A stretch of DNA of 49,034 bases from NCBI GenBank assembly GCA_049302575.1, contig JBAQMG010000117.1, positions 1 through 49,034 of the forward strand, in the 5' to 3' direction. Below are positions 8,901 to 16,081 of this stretch, one piece after another. Position 1 is the stretch's first letter; the number at the start of each line of letters is the position of its first letter. The DNA is from JBAQMG01 sp049302575. Its GTDB lineage: Bacteria > Bacillota > Desulfitobacteriia > Desulfitobacteriales > Desulfitobacteriaceae. The notes beneath the pieces were generated by a model that had not been told where the DNA came from, made no database searches, and saw only the letters and a program-made list of their open reading frames with translations. Both the position numbers and the translations under genes were made by a program.

Positions 8901-11552
8901 TTACTATGTTCTGTAGCTAGGGCGGCCTTCACTGGAGAAGGAGGATCCTGCTCGGTTCAACTTCGTAAAAAAGGTCAAAGATTAACCTTAACGTCTGAGT
9001 CTCCCAGTGAACAAGAACTCAAAAATAAACTAGATTCTCGAATTGAAGCAGATTCGAGGATTGACGCACGATTAATAAATGAACTTAAACGCCGTCGAGT
9101 GAAACCAACTACTACCGAACAAATATATAATCCAATTATTAAAGGCTCAAACCTTGCTTACACCAATGGTTACGGTGGTTTTGCGGAGAATACTGGAGAA
9201 TATATCATTGAGTTAAGCGAAAACAAAAACACTCCTTTGCCGTGGATTAACGTCATTGCCAATCCTAAGTTTGGTTTTCAAGTATCAGAATCAGGTTCAG
9301 GTTATTCTTGGTCTTTAAATAGCAGAGAAAACAAACTTACACCCTGGTCAAATGACCCTGTACAGGACTTTTCAGGAGAAATACTTTATCTGCGGGATGA
9401 GAGCACAGGCCAAGTCTGGTCACCGACACCTGCGCCCATTCGCGAAAAAGAAAAATACGTCATTAAACACGGCCAAGGCTACACAGCTTTCCAACACCTT
9501 AGTCATGGTCTTGACCAAGAACTACTCTTATTTGTTCCTATAGATAAACCAGTCAAAATTATCAAATTGAAGTTGCATAATTTGACTAAACTAAAGCGGA
9601 AATTAACAGCTACCCAGTACATTGAATGGGTACTCGGTGAAGCTCGTGAAATGACTGCTCCGTATATTGTGACGGAATTTGATGAGAAGAATAATATTTT
9701 GTGGGCTCGCAATAATTTTCAGGAAGAGTTTGTGGATCGGTGCGCTTTTCTCTCAGGCTATGGAGGGACATTCTTAAGCTATACAGGGGATCGTGGAGAA
9801 TTTATCGGACGCAACGGAAGTTTAATAAATCCCGCTGCCTTACAAGCCCAAGCCCTCTCCAATACAGGAGGTGCAGGCTTGGATCCTTGTGGAGCTTTCC
9901 AGCTAGTTATAACGCTAGAACCAAATGAGGAGAAATATTTATATTTCCTTTTGGGTGAGACGGCGAATCAAGCAGAAGCTCTAACTTTACTCAGAGACCT
10001 GCAAGAACCTGAAAAAATTAATGCTGCTTTTACAGCTGTGAAAGATTTCTGGCAAAACCTATTAGGGAAATTAGTAGTTCATACCCCTGATAAGTCTATG
10101 GACCTCCTATTAAACCGTTGGCTCCTTTATCAAACAATAGTTTGCCGTATCTGGGCGCGTTCGGCCTTTTATCAAGCTGGGGGAGCCTACGGCTTTAGAG
10201 ACCAACTTCAGGATGTTATGTCCTTAGGGATTATTGCTCCGGAAGTGGCTAGAGAACAGATTATCCGTCATTGTGCTCACCAATTTGTCGAAGGTGATGT
10301 TCAACATTGGTGGCATGCTGAAAAAGGTAAAGGTATCAGAACTAAATTCTCTGATGATTTATTGTGGTTACCTTATGTACTGGCAGATTACGTTGAACAT
10401 ACTGGAGATTTAAGTATTTTGGAGGTACAGGTACCTTTCATAGAAGCTGATCCTTTGCCTGAAGATGTAGATGAGAGCTATTCAATCCCTAAGGTTTCCA
10501 GGGAAAGTGGAAGTGTTTATGAACATTGCCTACGAGCGATTAAAAGAGGCTTGCGTTTTGGAGAACATGGCTTACCTTTGATTGGTTCGGGAGATTGGAA
10601 TGACGGTTTTAGTAGAGTTGGGCGTGAAGGTAAGGGGGAGAGCGTTTGGTTAGGTTGGTTTATTATTTCAACCTTAAAACGCTTCGTTAAAATTTGTGAA
10701 TTGCGCCAGGATCACGACTTGATTAACTACTATCAGCAAATTATCGAAGATCTAGCAGAGAATATTGAACTTCATGGTTGGGACGGGGAGTGGTATCGGA
10801 GAGCATATTTTGACAACGGCACTCCCTTGGGGTCTGCCCAGAATGCAGAATGTCAAATTGACGCGATTGCTCAAGCTTGGTCGGTTCTTTCGGGCTCAGG
10901 TAAACCAAGTAGAGCCAAGGATGCCATGTTAGCTCTAGAACACTACCTTTTACGGAAAGGGGAAGGAATTTTGTTGCTCTTAACCCCACCTTTTGATCAT
11001 GATCAGTCGGAACCAGGCTACATCAAAGGGTATGTACCAGGGGTGCGAGAGAATGGAGGGCAATATACTCATGGTGCTATCTGGGCTGTTCTAGCTCACA
11101 CCAAAATGGGGGAAGGGGATAAAGCTACTGAATTATTTCAAATGCTTAATCCTATTAACCATGCACGAACAGAATCAGAAGTAAATCGTTATAAGGTTGA
11201 ACCCTATGTCATGGCGGCAGATGTCTATGCCATCAATCCTCATGTAGGTCGCGGTGGCTGGACCTGGTATACTGGAGCAGCAGGGTGGATGTATCAAACG
11301 GGCATCGAGGGTATTCTAGGCTTCAATCTAAGTGGTAACAAACTCACTTTTGAGCCGTGTATTCCCAAGAATTGGCCGGGTTATAGAGTGGAATATCGTT
11401 ATAAATCTACGCAGTATATCTTTGAAGTGCGAAATCCTCAGGGAAAAATGACTGGGGTGGAAAAGGTGACTTGTGATGGTAGGGATGTTGAGGATAGGGT
11501 TATTCTTTTGGAAGACGATGGGGTGGCGCATTCGGTTGAGGTTGTTATGTAG
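2901..11552 (+). CDS. Cyclic beta-1,2-glucan synthase-like giant glycosyltransferase (GT84 + GH94)
   Basis: A 2883-residue protein, the usual size of NdvB/ChvB/Cgs enzymes, which polymerise UDP-glucose into beta-1,2-glucan at the inner membrane and cyclise it. An N-terminal region is followed by membrane helices near 410-460. The GT domain has DADTQ (about 615), GEGIFTGKGIYEVEVF, HDLLEG (about 731) and a QxxRW-like HRWVRGDWQ (about 765), then more membrane helices to about 970. A glycoamylase-like domain ends in YGLFEAIDYTPER and MAHHQGMSFLALNN (about 1470-1510). Two beta-sandwich repeats (about 1545-1800 and 2045-2300) precede a GH94 phosphorylase domain with YGFRDQLQDVMSL (about 2430), GDWNDGF (about 2565, catalytic Asp) and ENGGQYTHGAIW (about 2716). 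The start ATG is preceded by an ACGGAGTG-type RBS. It stands alone between two terminators. Activity as cyclic synthase versus linear glucan synthase or chain-length phosphorylase is not provable from sequence alone. Confidence 0.9.
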   Translation: MKLSASSILSNPLRDIGLNREDLLQHAQEIAGYHAQSGFWKIKRGLLPRVLKNIHYLQDAYRQITSYVQKTKDLVPASEWFLDNYYLLKDMKAELHKSLPKKYERQLPHLAGGNYQGYPRVYALMIEFVEHTDSQLQEEALKEFINAYQSQIPLSSGELWAIPIMLKIVLLENIRRLAEQVLYTQNERQAAEKWLEPFLSSQKGPEHWEEILETANAPDLYSTAYAERLLRRVRDLGVEGMPILRWLDKVVARQDTTVEDLAKLEHHRQAMCQVSMGHAITSLRFLSEEDWPRFYEEISLVEKVLVSDPSTVFAQMDFTSRDIYRHQVEKIARGFGITELIVAKVVLRLAQRAAQDAKSQQAHVGYYLMGSGRESLARELEKDWGGFRQIWGNVKRILKRHPQTVYFTGVASTCSILLYAFLSYAAERWQLTPVANLLVFFAVFFPISSIAISLLNWVFTSTLTPSFLPKLELREGIPESYRTMVVIPTLLPSVTRVRELLEQLEVYYLANQSSNLHFALLGDFTDASSAEEPADEEIILAAQHGIRSLNEKYGEQCFYFFHRARLWNPAEGVWMGWERKRGKIIEFNRLLRQTGLTSYNIQIGELSVLNSVRYVITLDADTQLPRGSAKELIGTIAHPLQAPRLNEDKTRVVEGYGILQPRISVSILNAAASYFAKISSGKVGVDPYTCAISDIYQDLFGEGIFTGKGIYEVEVFHQVTGDAFPENTILSHDLLEGIYARVGLVTDIELIDGYPGKYHTFVRRLHRWVRGDWQILAWLFKEIPLISKWKIFDNLRRSLEAPAQLLLIVLAFTILPGASWFWVGLVLLEVVFPTILSLLTTVLGGGIENRAFTENLRDSLVQALLKFIFLPFQACVILDAVIRSLARQLFTHRQLLEWETAEATERRLELNLKTSWKYMWPIIALVVGFAVVEIFYFPNKVVGYYPLAILWFSSPWIAYKVSLPLNNRIEKLTAAEEVETRTWARRIWAFFEVYVNQEENWLPPDNVQIDPPNGVAHRTSPTNIGLALLASLSARDLGYLSLAETLARIERTLGTLERLERWKGHFYNWYDTQSLAPLQPLYVSTVDSGNLVLYLITLKSGLQDIMSKPLVNLKLVRGLKDTYDLMLSHWEGDPEANLVAFGQALNLINTKSELDLITWYNLLKACPEAKSINNSSKEVAFWYSRFQEMRQYFSEELRQICPWLENLEDQANIADPQLANLLLTSSSSLTLHQLADNYAQIIAHSANPNSTSTMRLTEALEKINELHKLTKSLQERLQDMAMDTDFQPLYDKNRQLFSIGYRIVEGTLDKSYYDLLVSEARQASFIAIAKGDVPQSHWFKLGRTLTKVKGMRTLVSWSGTMFEFLMPLLVMRNYSGTLLDETYKSAIAIQQKYGSKNKIPWGISESGFYAFDAQLNYQYKAFGVPGLGLRRGLIQDLVIAPYATFLAFMVAPRQAFKNIREMTKSGFGGRYGLFEAIDYTPERMPSDQTSRVIQSFMAHHQGMSFLALNNVLSNNWLQQCFHADTMVQATELLLQERTPTVTSLVPKAEEHKNGLEGGVPLGDDGKRFISLSTADTLIPITHFISNGQYSVMLTNAGSGFSRLGEINITRWREDVTRDPWGMYFYIQNLNSGYVWSASHQPCGDSGEDYKVTYAPDRIEFCRKDGNIRTRTEIVVSSEDQVEIRRISLTNKSSYDRTLEITSYSEVVLTGAKEDLAHPAFGNLFIETEFFHKALLATRRPRGENSQTQWLMHTVVTEGEEIGALQYETDRAKFIGRGRTLAKPHAMKPSQPLSNTVGAVLDPILSLRQRVRIKPGQTVRVSFVLGVAERREEVIRLAEKYHDPIAINRTFELAWTHCQMELRHLNLTPALANEAMSLAGHLLYLSPCRQEFAKCIEKNTQGQSGLWPYAISGDLPIVLVRVQNMQHLDLVRQLLTVHEYWRLKGVLADMVILNEDESGYVQAFQDTLRDLISMGHARDLINQSGGIFLLQKKLIPDEDIALLCSVARAAFTGEGGSCSVQLRKKGQRLTLTSESPSEQELKNKLDSRIEADSRIDARLINELKRRRVKPTTTEQIYNPIIKGSNLAYTNGYGGFAENTGEYIIELSENKNTPLPWINVIANPKFGFQVSESGSGYSWSLNSRENKLTPWSNDPVQDFSGEILYLRDESTGQVWSPTPAPIREKEKYVIKHGQGYTAFQHLSHGLDQELLLFVPIDKPVKIIKLKLHNLTKLKRKLTATQYIEWVLGEAREMTAPYIVTEFDEKNNILWARNNFQEEFVDRCAFLSGYGGTFLSYTGDRGEFIGRNGSLINPAALQAQALSNTGGAGLDPCGAFQLVITLEPNEEKYLYFLLGETANQAEALTLLRDLQEPEKINAAFTAVKDFWQNLLGKLVVHTPDKSMDLLLNRWLLYQTIVCRIWARSAFYQAGGAYGFRDQLQDVMSLGIIAPEVAREQIIRHCAHQFVEGDVQHWWHAEKGKGIRTKFSDDLLWLPYVLADYVEHTGDLSILEVQVPFIEADPLPEDVDESYSIPKVSRESGSVYEHCLRAIKRGLRFGEHGLPLIGSGDWNDGFSRVGREGKGESVWLGWFIISTLKRFVKICELRQDHDLINYYQQIIEDLAENIELHGWDGEWYRRAYFDNGTPLGSAQNAECQIDAIAQAWSVLSGSGKPSRAKDAMLALEHYLLRKGEGILLLLTPPFDHDQSEPGYIKGYVPGVRENGGQYTHGAIWAVLAHTKMGEGDKATELFQMLNPINHARTESEVNRYKVEPYVMAADVYAINPHVGRGGWTWYTGAAGWMYQTGIEGILGFNLSGNKLTFEPCIPKNWPGYRVEYRYKSTQYIFEVRNPQGKMTGVEKVTCDGRDVEDRVILLEDDGVAHSVEVVM

Positions 11553-11555
11553 GCG

Positions 11556-11584
11556 AAGGGATGCCAAAAGGTATCCCTTTTTTA
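11556..11584 (+). terminator. Terminator after the glucan synthase gene
   Basis: GGGATGCC (11558-11565), an AAAA loop and GGTATCCC form an 8-bp stem with one G-U pair, followed by a run of six or more T. Confidence 0.9.
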
Positions 11585-11637
11585 TATGTGCAGATTCCAT
11601 TCGAATACGAAAAGATAATCCTTCTCCTAGTACATTT

Positions 11638-11665
11638 ATTGATTAAATACAGTACTTAAATCAAT
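11638..11665. promoter_or_regulatory. Imperfect 28-bp palindrome, candidate operator of the acyl-CoA operon
   Basis: Perfect 7-bp outer arms ATTGATT and AATCAAT enclose further partly matching positions. It lies about 190 bp before the hydroxyacyl-CoA dehydrogenase start, in a 300-bp gap with no gene. TetR/FadR-type repressors of beta-oxidation bind sites of this general form, but no cognate regulator is in the window. A TTGACT at about 11708 may be a -35 box; no convincing -10 follows. Confidence 0.35.
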
Positions 11666-11851
11666 TATTAGGTTGGGGGCCACATTACAACCATTCACGA
11701 ACGTTTTTTGACTATTCGGACAAAAAAGATAGACAAATTCAACATTTTAGATATATGTTAATATGAAGCAAGGAGGTAAATTTTACTGGCAAATAGTAGG
11801 GTTGATAGGTTGGGTAGCAGGATAATAGGGAGAGTAGTTAAGGAGGTAGAA

Positions 11852-12703
11852 ATGGATATTAGAACAATTTTTGTAGTCGGTGCGGGACAAATGGGAAATG
11901 GAATTGCACAAGTGTCGGCTCAGGCAGGATATAGAACCATTATGAGGGACATTGATAATTTATATTTAGAAAATGGTATCGCTACGATCCGTAAGAATTT
12001 ACAACGTAAAGTTGATAAAGCAAAGATGAGTAAAGAGGAAATGGATAATATTCTATCAAATTTAGTGACGACAACAGATATTGAATTGGCCGTCGGGGCT
12101 GATATAATAATTGAAGCCATACCTGAGAATGAAAATCTCAAAAAAGATATTATGGAAAAAATGGATAGAATTACACCTGAACATACCATCTTGGCTTCAA
12201 ATACTTCTGCCATACCTATTTCAGTCTTAGGTTCTGCCACCAAAAGACCTGACAAAGTTGTAGGAATGCATTTTATGAACCCGGTGCCGGTCATGAGATT
12301 AGTGGAAATAGTACAGGGGAATGATACTTCAGAAGAAACGATCAACGTCATCCGCCAGCTAGCAAAATCTTTTAATAAAGAATCAGTCATAGCGAAAGAT
12401 TATCCTGGTTTTCTCTCAACTAGGTTGAGTATGGCTTTGGTAAATGATGCGCTCTATGCTTTGTATGAAGGCAGGGGGACAAAAGAGGATATAGATAAAT
12501 GTGCCAAACTTGGATTAAATCATCCAATGGGACCTTTTGAATGGATGGACTTTGTTGGTTTAGACTCTATATTATCAATTCTTACAAACCTTTGGAATTC
12601 TTATGGTGATACAAGATACTTTCCTTGCCCAGTTTTAAAGCGAATGGTGCAAGCAGGATTTCTCGGAAGAAAATCAGGTAGAGGTTTCTATAAATATGAG
12701 TGA
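11852..12703 (+). CDS. 3-hydroxyacyl-CoA (3-hydroxybutyryl-CoA) dehydrogenase
   Basis: NAD(P)-dependent oxidation of 3-hydroxyacyl-CoA to 3-oxoacyl-CoA, or the reverse reaction in butyrate-type pathways. The 283-residue protein has the N-terminal Rossmann signature GAGQMG (10-15), the mid-chain MHFMNPVPVM with the catalytic-region His, and a C-terminal helical domain with GLNHPMGPFEWMD. Start 11852 is chosen because AAGGAGG is 5 bases upstream. Earlier in-frame TTG (11810) and CTG (11786) codons also exist. The CTG has its own AAGGAGG 9 bases upstream (11770-11776), so a longer form cannot be wholly excluded. The next two genes (acyl-CoA dehydrogenase and ligase) follow on the same strand and suggest one catabolic operon for a short-chain or aromatic-derived acid. 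Confidence 0.93.
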   Translation: MDIRTIFVVGAGQMGNGIAQVSAQAGYRTIMRDIDNLYLENGIATIRKNLQRKVDKAKMSKEEMDNILSNLVTTTDIELAVGADIIIEAIPENENLKKDIMEKMDRITPEHTILASNTSAIPISVLGSATKRPDKVVGMHFMNPVPVMRLVEIVQGNDTSEETINVIRQLAKSFNKESVIAKDYPGFLSTRLSMALVNDALYALYEGRGTKEDIDKCAKLGLNHPMGPFEWMDFVGLDSILSILTNLWNSYGDTRYFPCPVLKRMVQAGFLGRKSGRGFYKYE

Positions 12704-12781
12704 AAATTGTTAGTAGACAGTGTAAGTAAACACCTAGAAAGAACGAGAAACACTTAATTGTTAAGGAAGGTGGATATTAAA

Positions 12782-13927
12782 GTGAATTCAGAATTATTCG
12801 AACTAGATGAGGAACAAAGAATGATAGTCAATATGATAAAAAGTTTTACCGAAAAGGAAATAAAACCTATAGCTCAAAAAATAGAGGAAGAAAGAATATT
12901 TCCTCGAGAAATTTTTAATAAGATGGCTGAAAATGGACTTGTAGGTATAACAACTGACGAAAAATATGGTGGTGCAGGACAAAAATATTTAACTTATATC
13001 TACGTTATGGAAGAAATAGCCAAACAATGTGTCAACACTGCTGGACTTTATTCTGTCCATATGACAACACAGTATATTCTTAAAAACTATTCCGATGAAG
13101 AGCAAAAGATGAAATATCTCACGAGACTTGCCCGTGGAGAAATCATCGGCGCCCTCTGTTTGACAGAACCGAATGCCGGTTCGGATGCGGCTGCCATTGT
13201 TAGTACGGCAAAAAAAAATGGTAATGATTACATTATCAATGGTACAAAGGTTTTTATCACTTCTGGCGGTGAAGCGGAGTTATACATAGTATTTGCCAAG
13301 ACTGATCCATCTGCCGCCGCTAAAGGAATCAGTGCCTTCATTGTTGAGAAGGATAACCTTGGTCTATCTTTTGGCAAAAAAGAAGATAAAATGGGTTATA
13401 ATGGATCTCCTACCCGGGAAGTAATTTTTCAAGATTGCCGGATCCCACAGGAAAATTTAATCGGTAAAGAGGGTCAAGGATTCAAGATTGTTATGGATTC
13501 TCTGGAAGTCGGGCGTATCAGTGTTGCAGCAATTGGATTAGGTTTGGCACAAGCGTCGTTGGATGTTGCTGTAAATTACTTGAAAGAAAGAAAACAATTC
13601 GAGCAACAATTATCTAATTTCCAAGGATTACAGTTTATGATTGCTGATATGGCTATGGAAATAGAAGCTTCACGACTTCTTGTTTATGAGGCGGCAACTG
13701 CTAAGGATAAGGGATTACCGATTGCCAAGATATCGTCTATGGCTAAATTACATGCCACTGATACTGCCATGAAAGTCAGTACAGATGCGGTGCAACTTTT
13801 AGGCGGTTATGGATACATGAAAGAATATGCGGTTGAAAGATATATGCGCCAGGCAAAAATATTCCAGATTGTAGAAGGAACAAACCAGATACAACGCATG
13901 ATAATCGCAAGAAAAATATTTGAATAG
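12782..13927 (+). CDS. Acyl-CoA dehydrogenase (butyryl-CoA dehydrogenase type)
   Basis: FAD-dependent alpha,beta-oxidation of an acyl-CoA, passing electrons to an electron-transfer flavoprotein. The GTG start at 12782 is chosen over a TTG-type start at 12758 because the GGAAGGTGG ribosome site (12765-12773) lies just before it. This gives 381 residues, the standard family length. Visible landmarks are LCLTEPNAGSDAAA (substrate/FAD region), the FITSGGEA segment, RKQFEQQLSNFQGLQF, LLGGYGYMKEYAVERYMR, and IVEGTNQIQR near the C-terminus with the probable catalytic base Glu365. It follows the hydroxyacyl-CoA dehydrogenase by 78 bp. Substrate chain length cannot be read from sequence. No etfAB genes are nearby. 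Confidence 0.93.
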   Translation: MNSELFELDEEQRMIVNMIKSFTEKEIKPIAQKIEEERIFPREIFNKMAENGLVGITTDEKYGGAGQKYLTYIYVMEEIAKQCVNTAGLYSVHMTTQYILKNYSDEEQKMKYLTRLARGEIIGALCLTEPNAGSDAAAIVSTAKKNGNDYIINGTKVFITSGGEAELYIVFAKTDPSAAAKGISAFIVEKDNLGLSFGKKEDKMGYNGSPTREVIFQDCRIPQENLIGKEGQGFKIVMDSLEVGRISVAAIGLGLAQASLDVAVNYLKERKQFEQQLSNFQGLQFMIADMAMEIEASRLLVYEAATAKDKGLPIAKISSMAKLHATDTAMKVSTDAVQLLGGYGYMKEYAVERYMRQAKIFQIVEGTNQIQRMIIARKIFE

Positions 13928-13954
13928 TCTCTCGAAATTCAGGGGGGATTTAAT

Positions 13955-15634
13955 ATGAGTGGAATTAAGTTATTTAACAATGTGCCTGAAAGGTTTTTGC
14001 CACCGAGAGAGGATTGGCCGGATTATGTTTACGCGCATCCAGAGGTCAATTGGGTTCATTATCGGAACAGCGTGAATGCTGGTTCGGAAATTCTGGATGT
14101 AGGAATTGCTAAACATGGTTGGGGTAATAATATTGCCATTTATGATGTCGATAAGGATGAAAGTTGGACGTACAACCGGTTGCAAAAAGAGGTTAACCGC
14201 TTAGGCAATGCTCTTAAAAAACTGGGTGTACAGCCAGGCGATCGGGTAATGTGGCGGTTCGGCGAGGTGCCAGAAGCAGCAGTGGCGGAGTTAGCGATCT
14301 GGAAAATAGGAGCTATTAATGTTTCCACTGCGCTCCAAGAACGAGCATCAGAAATTGAGTTCATTGCCAACGATACCGAAGCTGTATTAATAATTTGTCA
14401 GGCTGATCAAGTGGATCAAATTCAAAAAGCCTTACCTAATCTCAAGACTGTCAAACATGTTATCTCCGTGCCGGAAAGTCAACAGGATAATATGCTCGAT
14501 TACCGAAAGCTTTTAAGCGAGGCTGGATCCGAATTGGAAGCTTATCCAAACCTTCCAGGTGATGCAGCCTATATTAATTATACAGGGGGGACTACTGGTC
14601 ACCCTAAGGGTTGTATTCATACACACGCTACGGCGGTGATTATTAGTGATATGAATTGTCGAGTGGTATACGTGCTCACTCCGCAAGACGTAACCTTTTG
14701 TGTAGCTCCCATTGGCCATGGTTTTGGCAACAAACAGAAAATCAATTATCCTTTCCGTTTCGGTGCCAGCGCCATATATAAAGAAAGACCGACTCCTAAA
14801 GAGATCTGGGAGTTGTTAATAAAATATAAGGTTAGCATTTTTGTAGCGGTACCAACCTTATACCGAATGATGTTGGATAGTTTTGACCCTAGTTTCCGGG
14901 GTCAGATCAACTTAAGGCTGTGTGTGTGCTCGGGCGAAATGCTTACAAAGGAACTTATGGATAGATGGAATGAGCAAGTTGGAGTAAAATTGCATAATGG
15001 TGTTGGGATGGTCCCTATGGCACACGTCTTTATCCAATCGGTCGTGAATGGGGGGAAGGTGGCGCCTGGCCTTTCAGTCGGCAAACCTTTACCTGGTTAC
15101 GAGTATAAGTTAATAGACGAAAATGGCTACACGGTGAAAAACGGCGAAATAGGACGCATGGCGGTCAGGGGATTTACAGGAATTGTCTATTGAAATAATC
15201 TCCACCCGTATATGCCAGGCAAACAGAAAGAGGATGTCAGAGAAGGCTGGTGTTGGCTTGATGACGCCTATACCCAGGATGAGGATGGATGGCTCTATTT
15301 CCACACCCGTCTCGATAATATGATTGTCACAGGTGGTCGTCAGGTTGCTGCGCCTGAAGTCGAAGAAGTCCTCTCTGGTCATCCGGCTGTGAATCAAGTA
15401 GCCGTTGTTGGCGTACCAGACCCAGTAAGAACCAACAGTGTCAAAGCTTTTATTGTTGTTAATCCTGGTTATACTCCTTCGGAAGAGTTAATCAAAGAAT
15501 TGCAGGCGTATGCTAAGGAAAACATGTCAGTATACAAATATCCACGTATTATTGAGTTTATTGATGATTTGCCCCGTGATCAAGTAGGGAAAATTCAAAG
15601 ACGCGTACTGCGAGAAAAAAGTATTTCTCTTTGA
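13955..15634 (+). pseudogene. AMP-forming acyl-CoA (benzoate/2-aminobenzoate type) ligase interrupted by in-frame TGA
   Basis: ANL-superfamily ligase that activates a carboxylic acid to its CoA thioester via an acyl-adenylate. Segment 13955-15193 encodes 412 residues with the P-loop YTGGTTGHPKG (about 205-216) and ends at TGA 15191-15193 after FTGIVY. The frame continues without any shift: the next 140-residue open segment from 15212 is in the same frame. It holds the C-terminal domain, with the DGWLYFHTRLDNMI hinge, GGRQVAAPEVEEVL and the catalytic-Lys region DQVGKIQRR. The TGA sits where relatives of this ligase family typically have Trp after the Tyr (from memory), so TGG to TGA is the simplest cause. 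No SECIS-like hairpin follows, which argues against selenocysteine. A sequencing error, a real null mutation or UGA readthrough as Trp remain possible. It is the last gene of the acyl-CoA operon, with a GGGGGA RBS. Confidence 0.85.
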
Positions 15635-15743
15635 GCAGAAGGCGTATCAACTGCCCTTGAAGCGTTTAACGGAAACGATCCACGACTTGACCGACTATTT
15701 CGTTTACCCTAAACGCGGGAAAGACGCAATGGATGAAGGAAGT

Positions 15744-15783
15744 AAATCAGCAACCGATTATGGCTGCTGATTTATTTTTTTTG
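15744..15783 (+). terminator. Terminator after the acyl-CoA ligase
   Basis: AAATCAGCA (15744-15752) pairs with TGCTGATTT, followed by ATTTTTTTT. Between the ligase stop and this hairpin an open 46-codon stretch (from about 15631) runs into the stem; I recognise nothing in it. Confidence 0.88.
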
Positions 15784-15875
15784 TAAACCGTTAGACCAAG
15801 GCCAATTTAGAACAATGAAAATAGCGTGACGCAAGCCCCATAAAATGGTATAATAAGTATATTTTTTTAAGTAGG

Positions 15876-16045
15876 GTGCAATACGTGAGGACTTCAAGTC
15901 ACCAGGAATTCTGCTGGCGGCTAAGAAACTGGATTTTCTAATGCTGAGCGAGGACGAACGACGGGGATATGACGACTATCTTGCTTACCTTGGACAGGAG
16001 TTGGAGATATTGGATACAGCAAGAGAAGAAGGTAGAGCAGAATGA
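15876..16045 (+). pseudogene. C-terminal remnant of an Rpn/PD-(D/E)XK nuclease-transposase family gene
   Basis: A stop-free stretch without its own start reads REDFKSPGILLAAKKLDF, then LSEDERRGYDDYLAYL and the tail LDTAREEGRAE before TGA at 16043-16045. The ERRxYxxYLxxLxxELxxLxTAxEEGR pattern is typical of the C-terminus of recombination-promoting nuclease (Rpn, YhgA-like) proteins. The roughly 200-residue catalytic part is absent. The fragment lies in a 450-bp gap between the acyl-CoA module and the methyltransferase, together with another unrecognised open fragment, so this looks like a decayed mobile-gene scar. Confidence 0.6.
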
Positions 16046-16081
16046 GAACGCTACGACTTTGAGGCTAAAGGAGAACTACCT

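Noticed and set aside
11920..12390. Long minus-strand frame within the hydroxyacyl-CoA dehydrogenase
   Set aside because: Shadow of a strongly conserved plus-strand enzyme; no start signal and low-complexity composition.
15191..15193. Selenocysteine at the ligase TGA
   Set aside because: The best downstream stem has only four pairs with a one-base loop, and the position is normally an aromatic residue, not Cys. A nonsense change or error is simpler.
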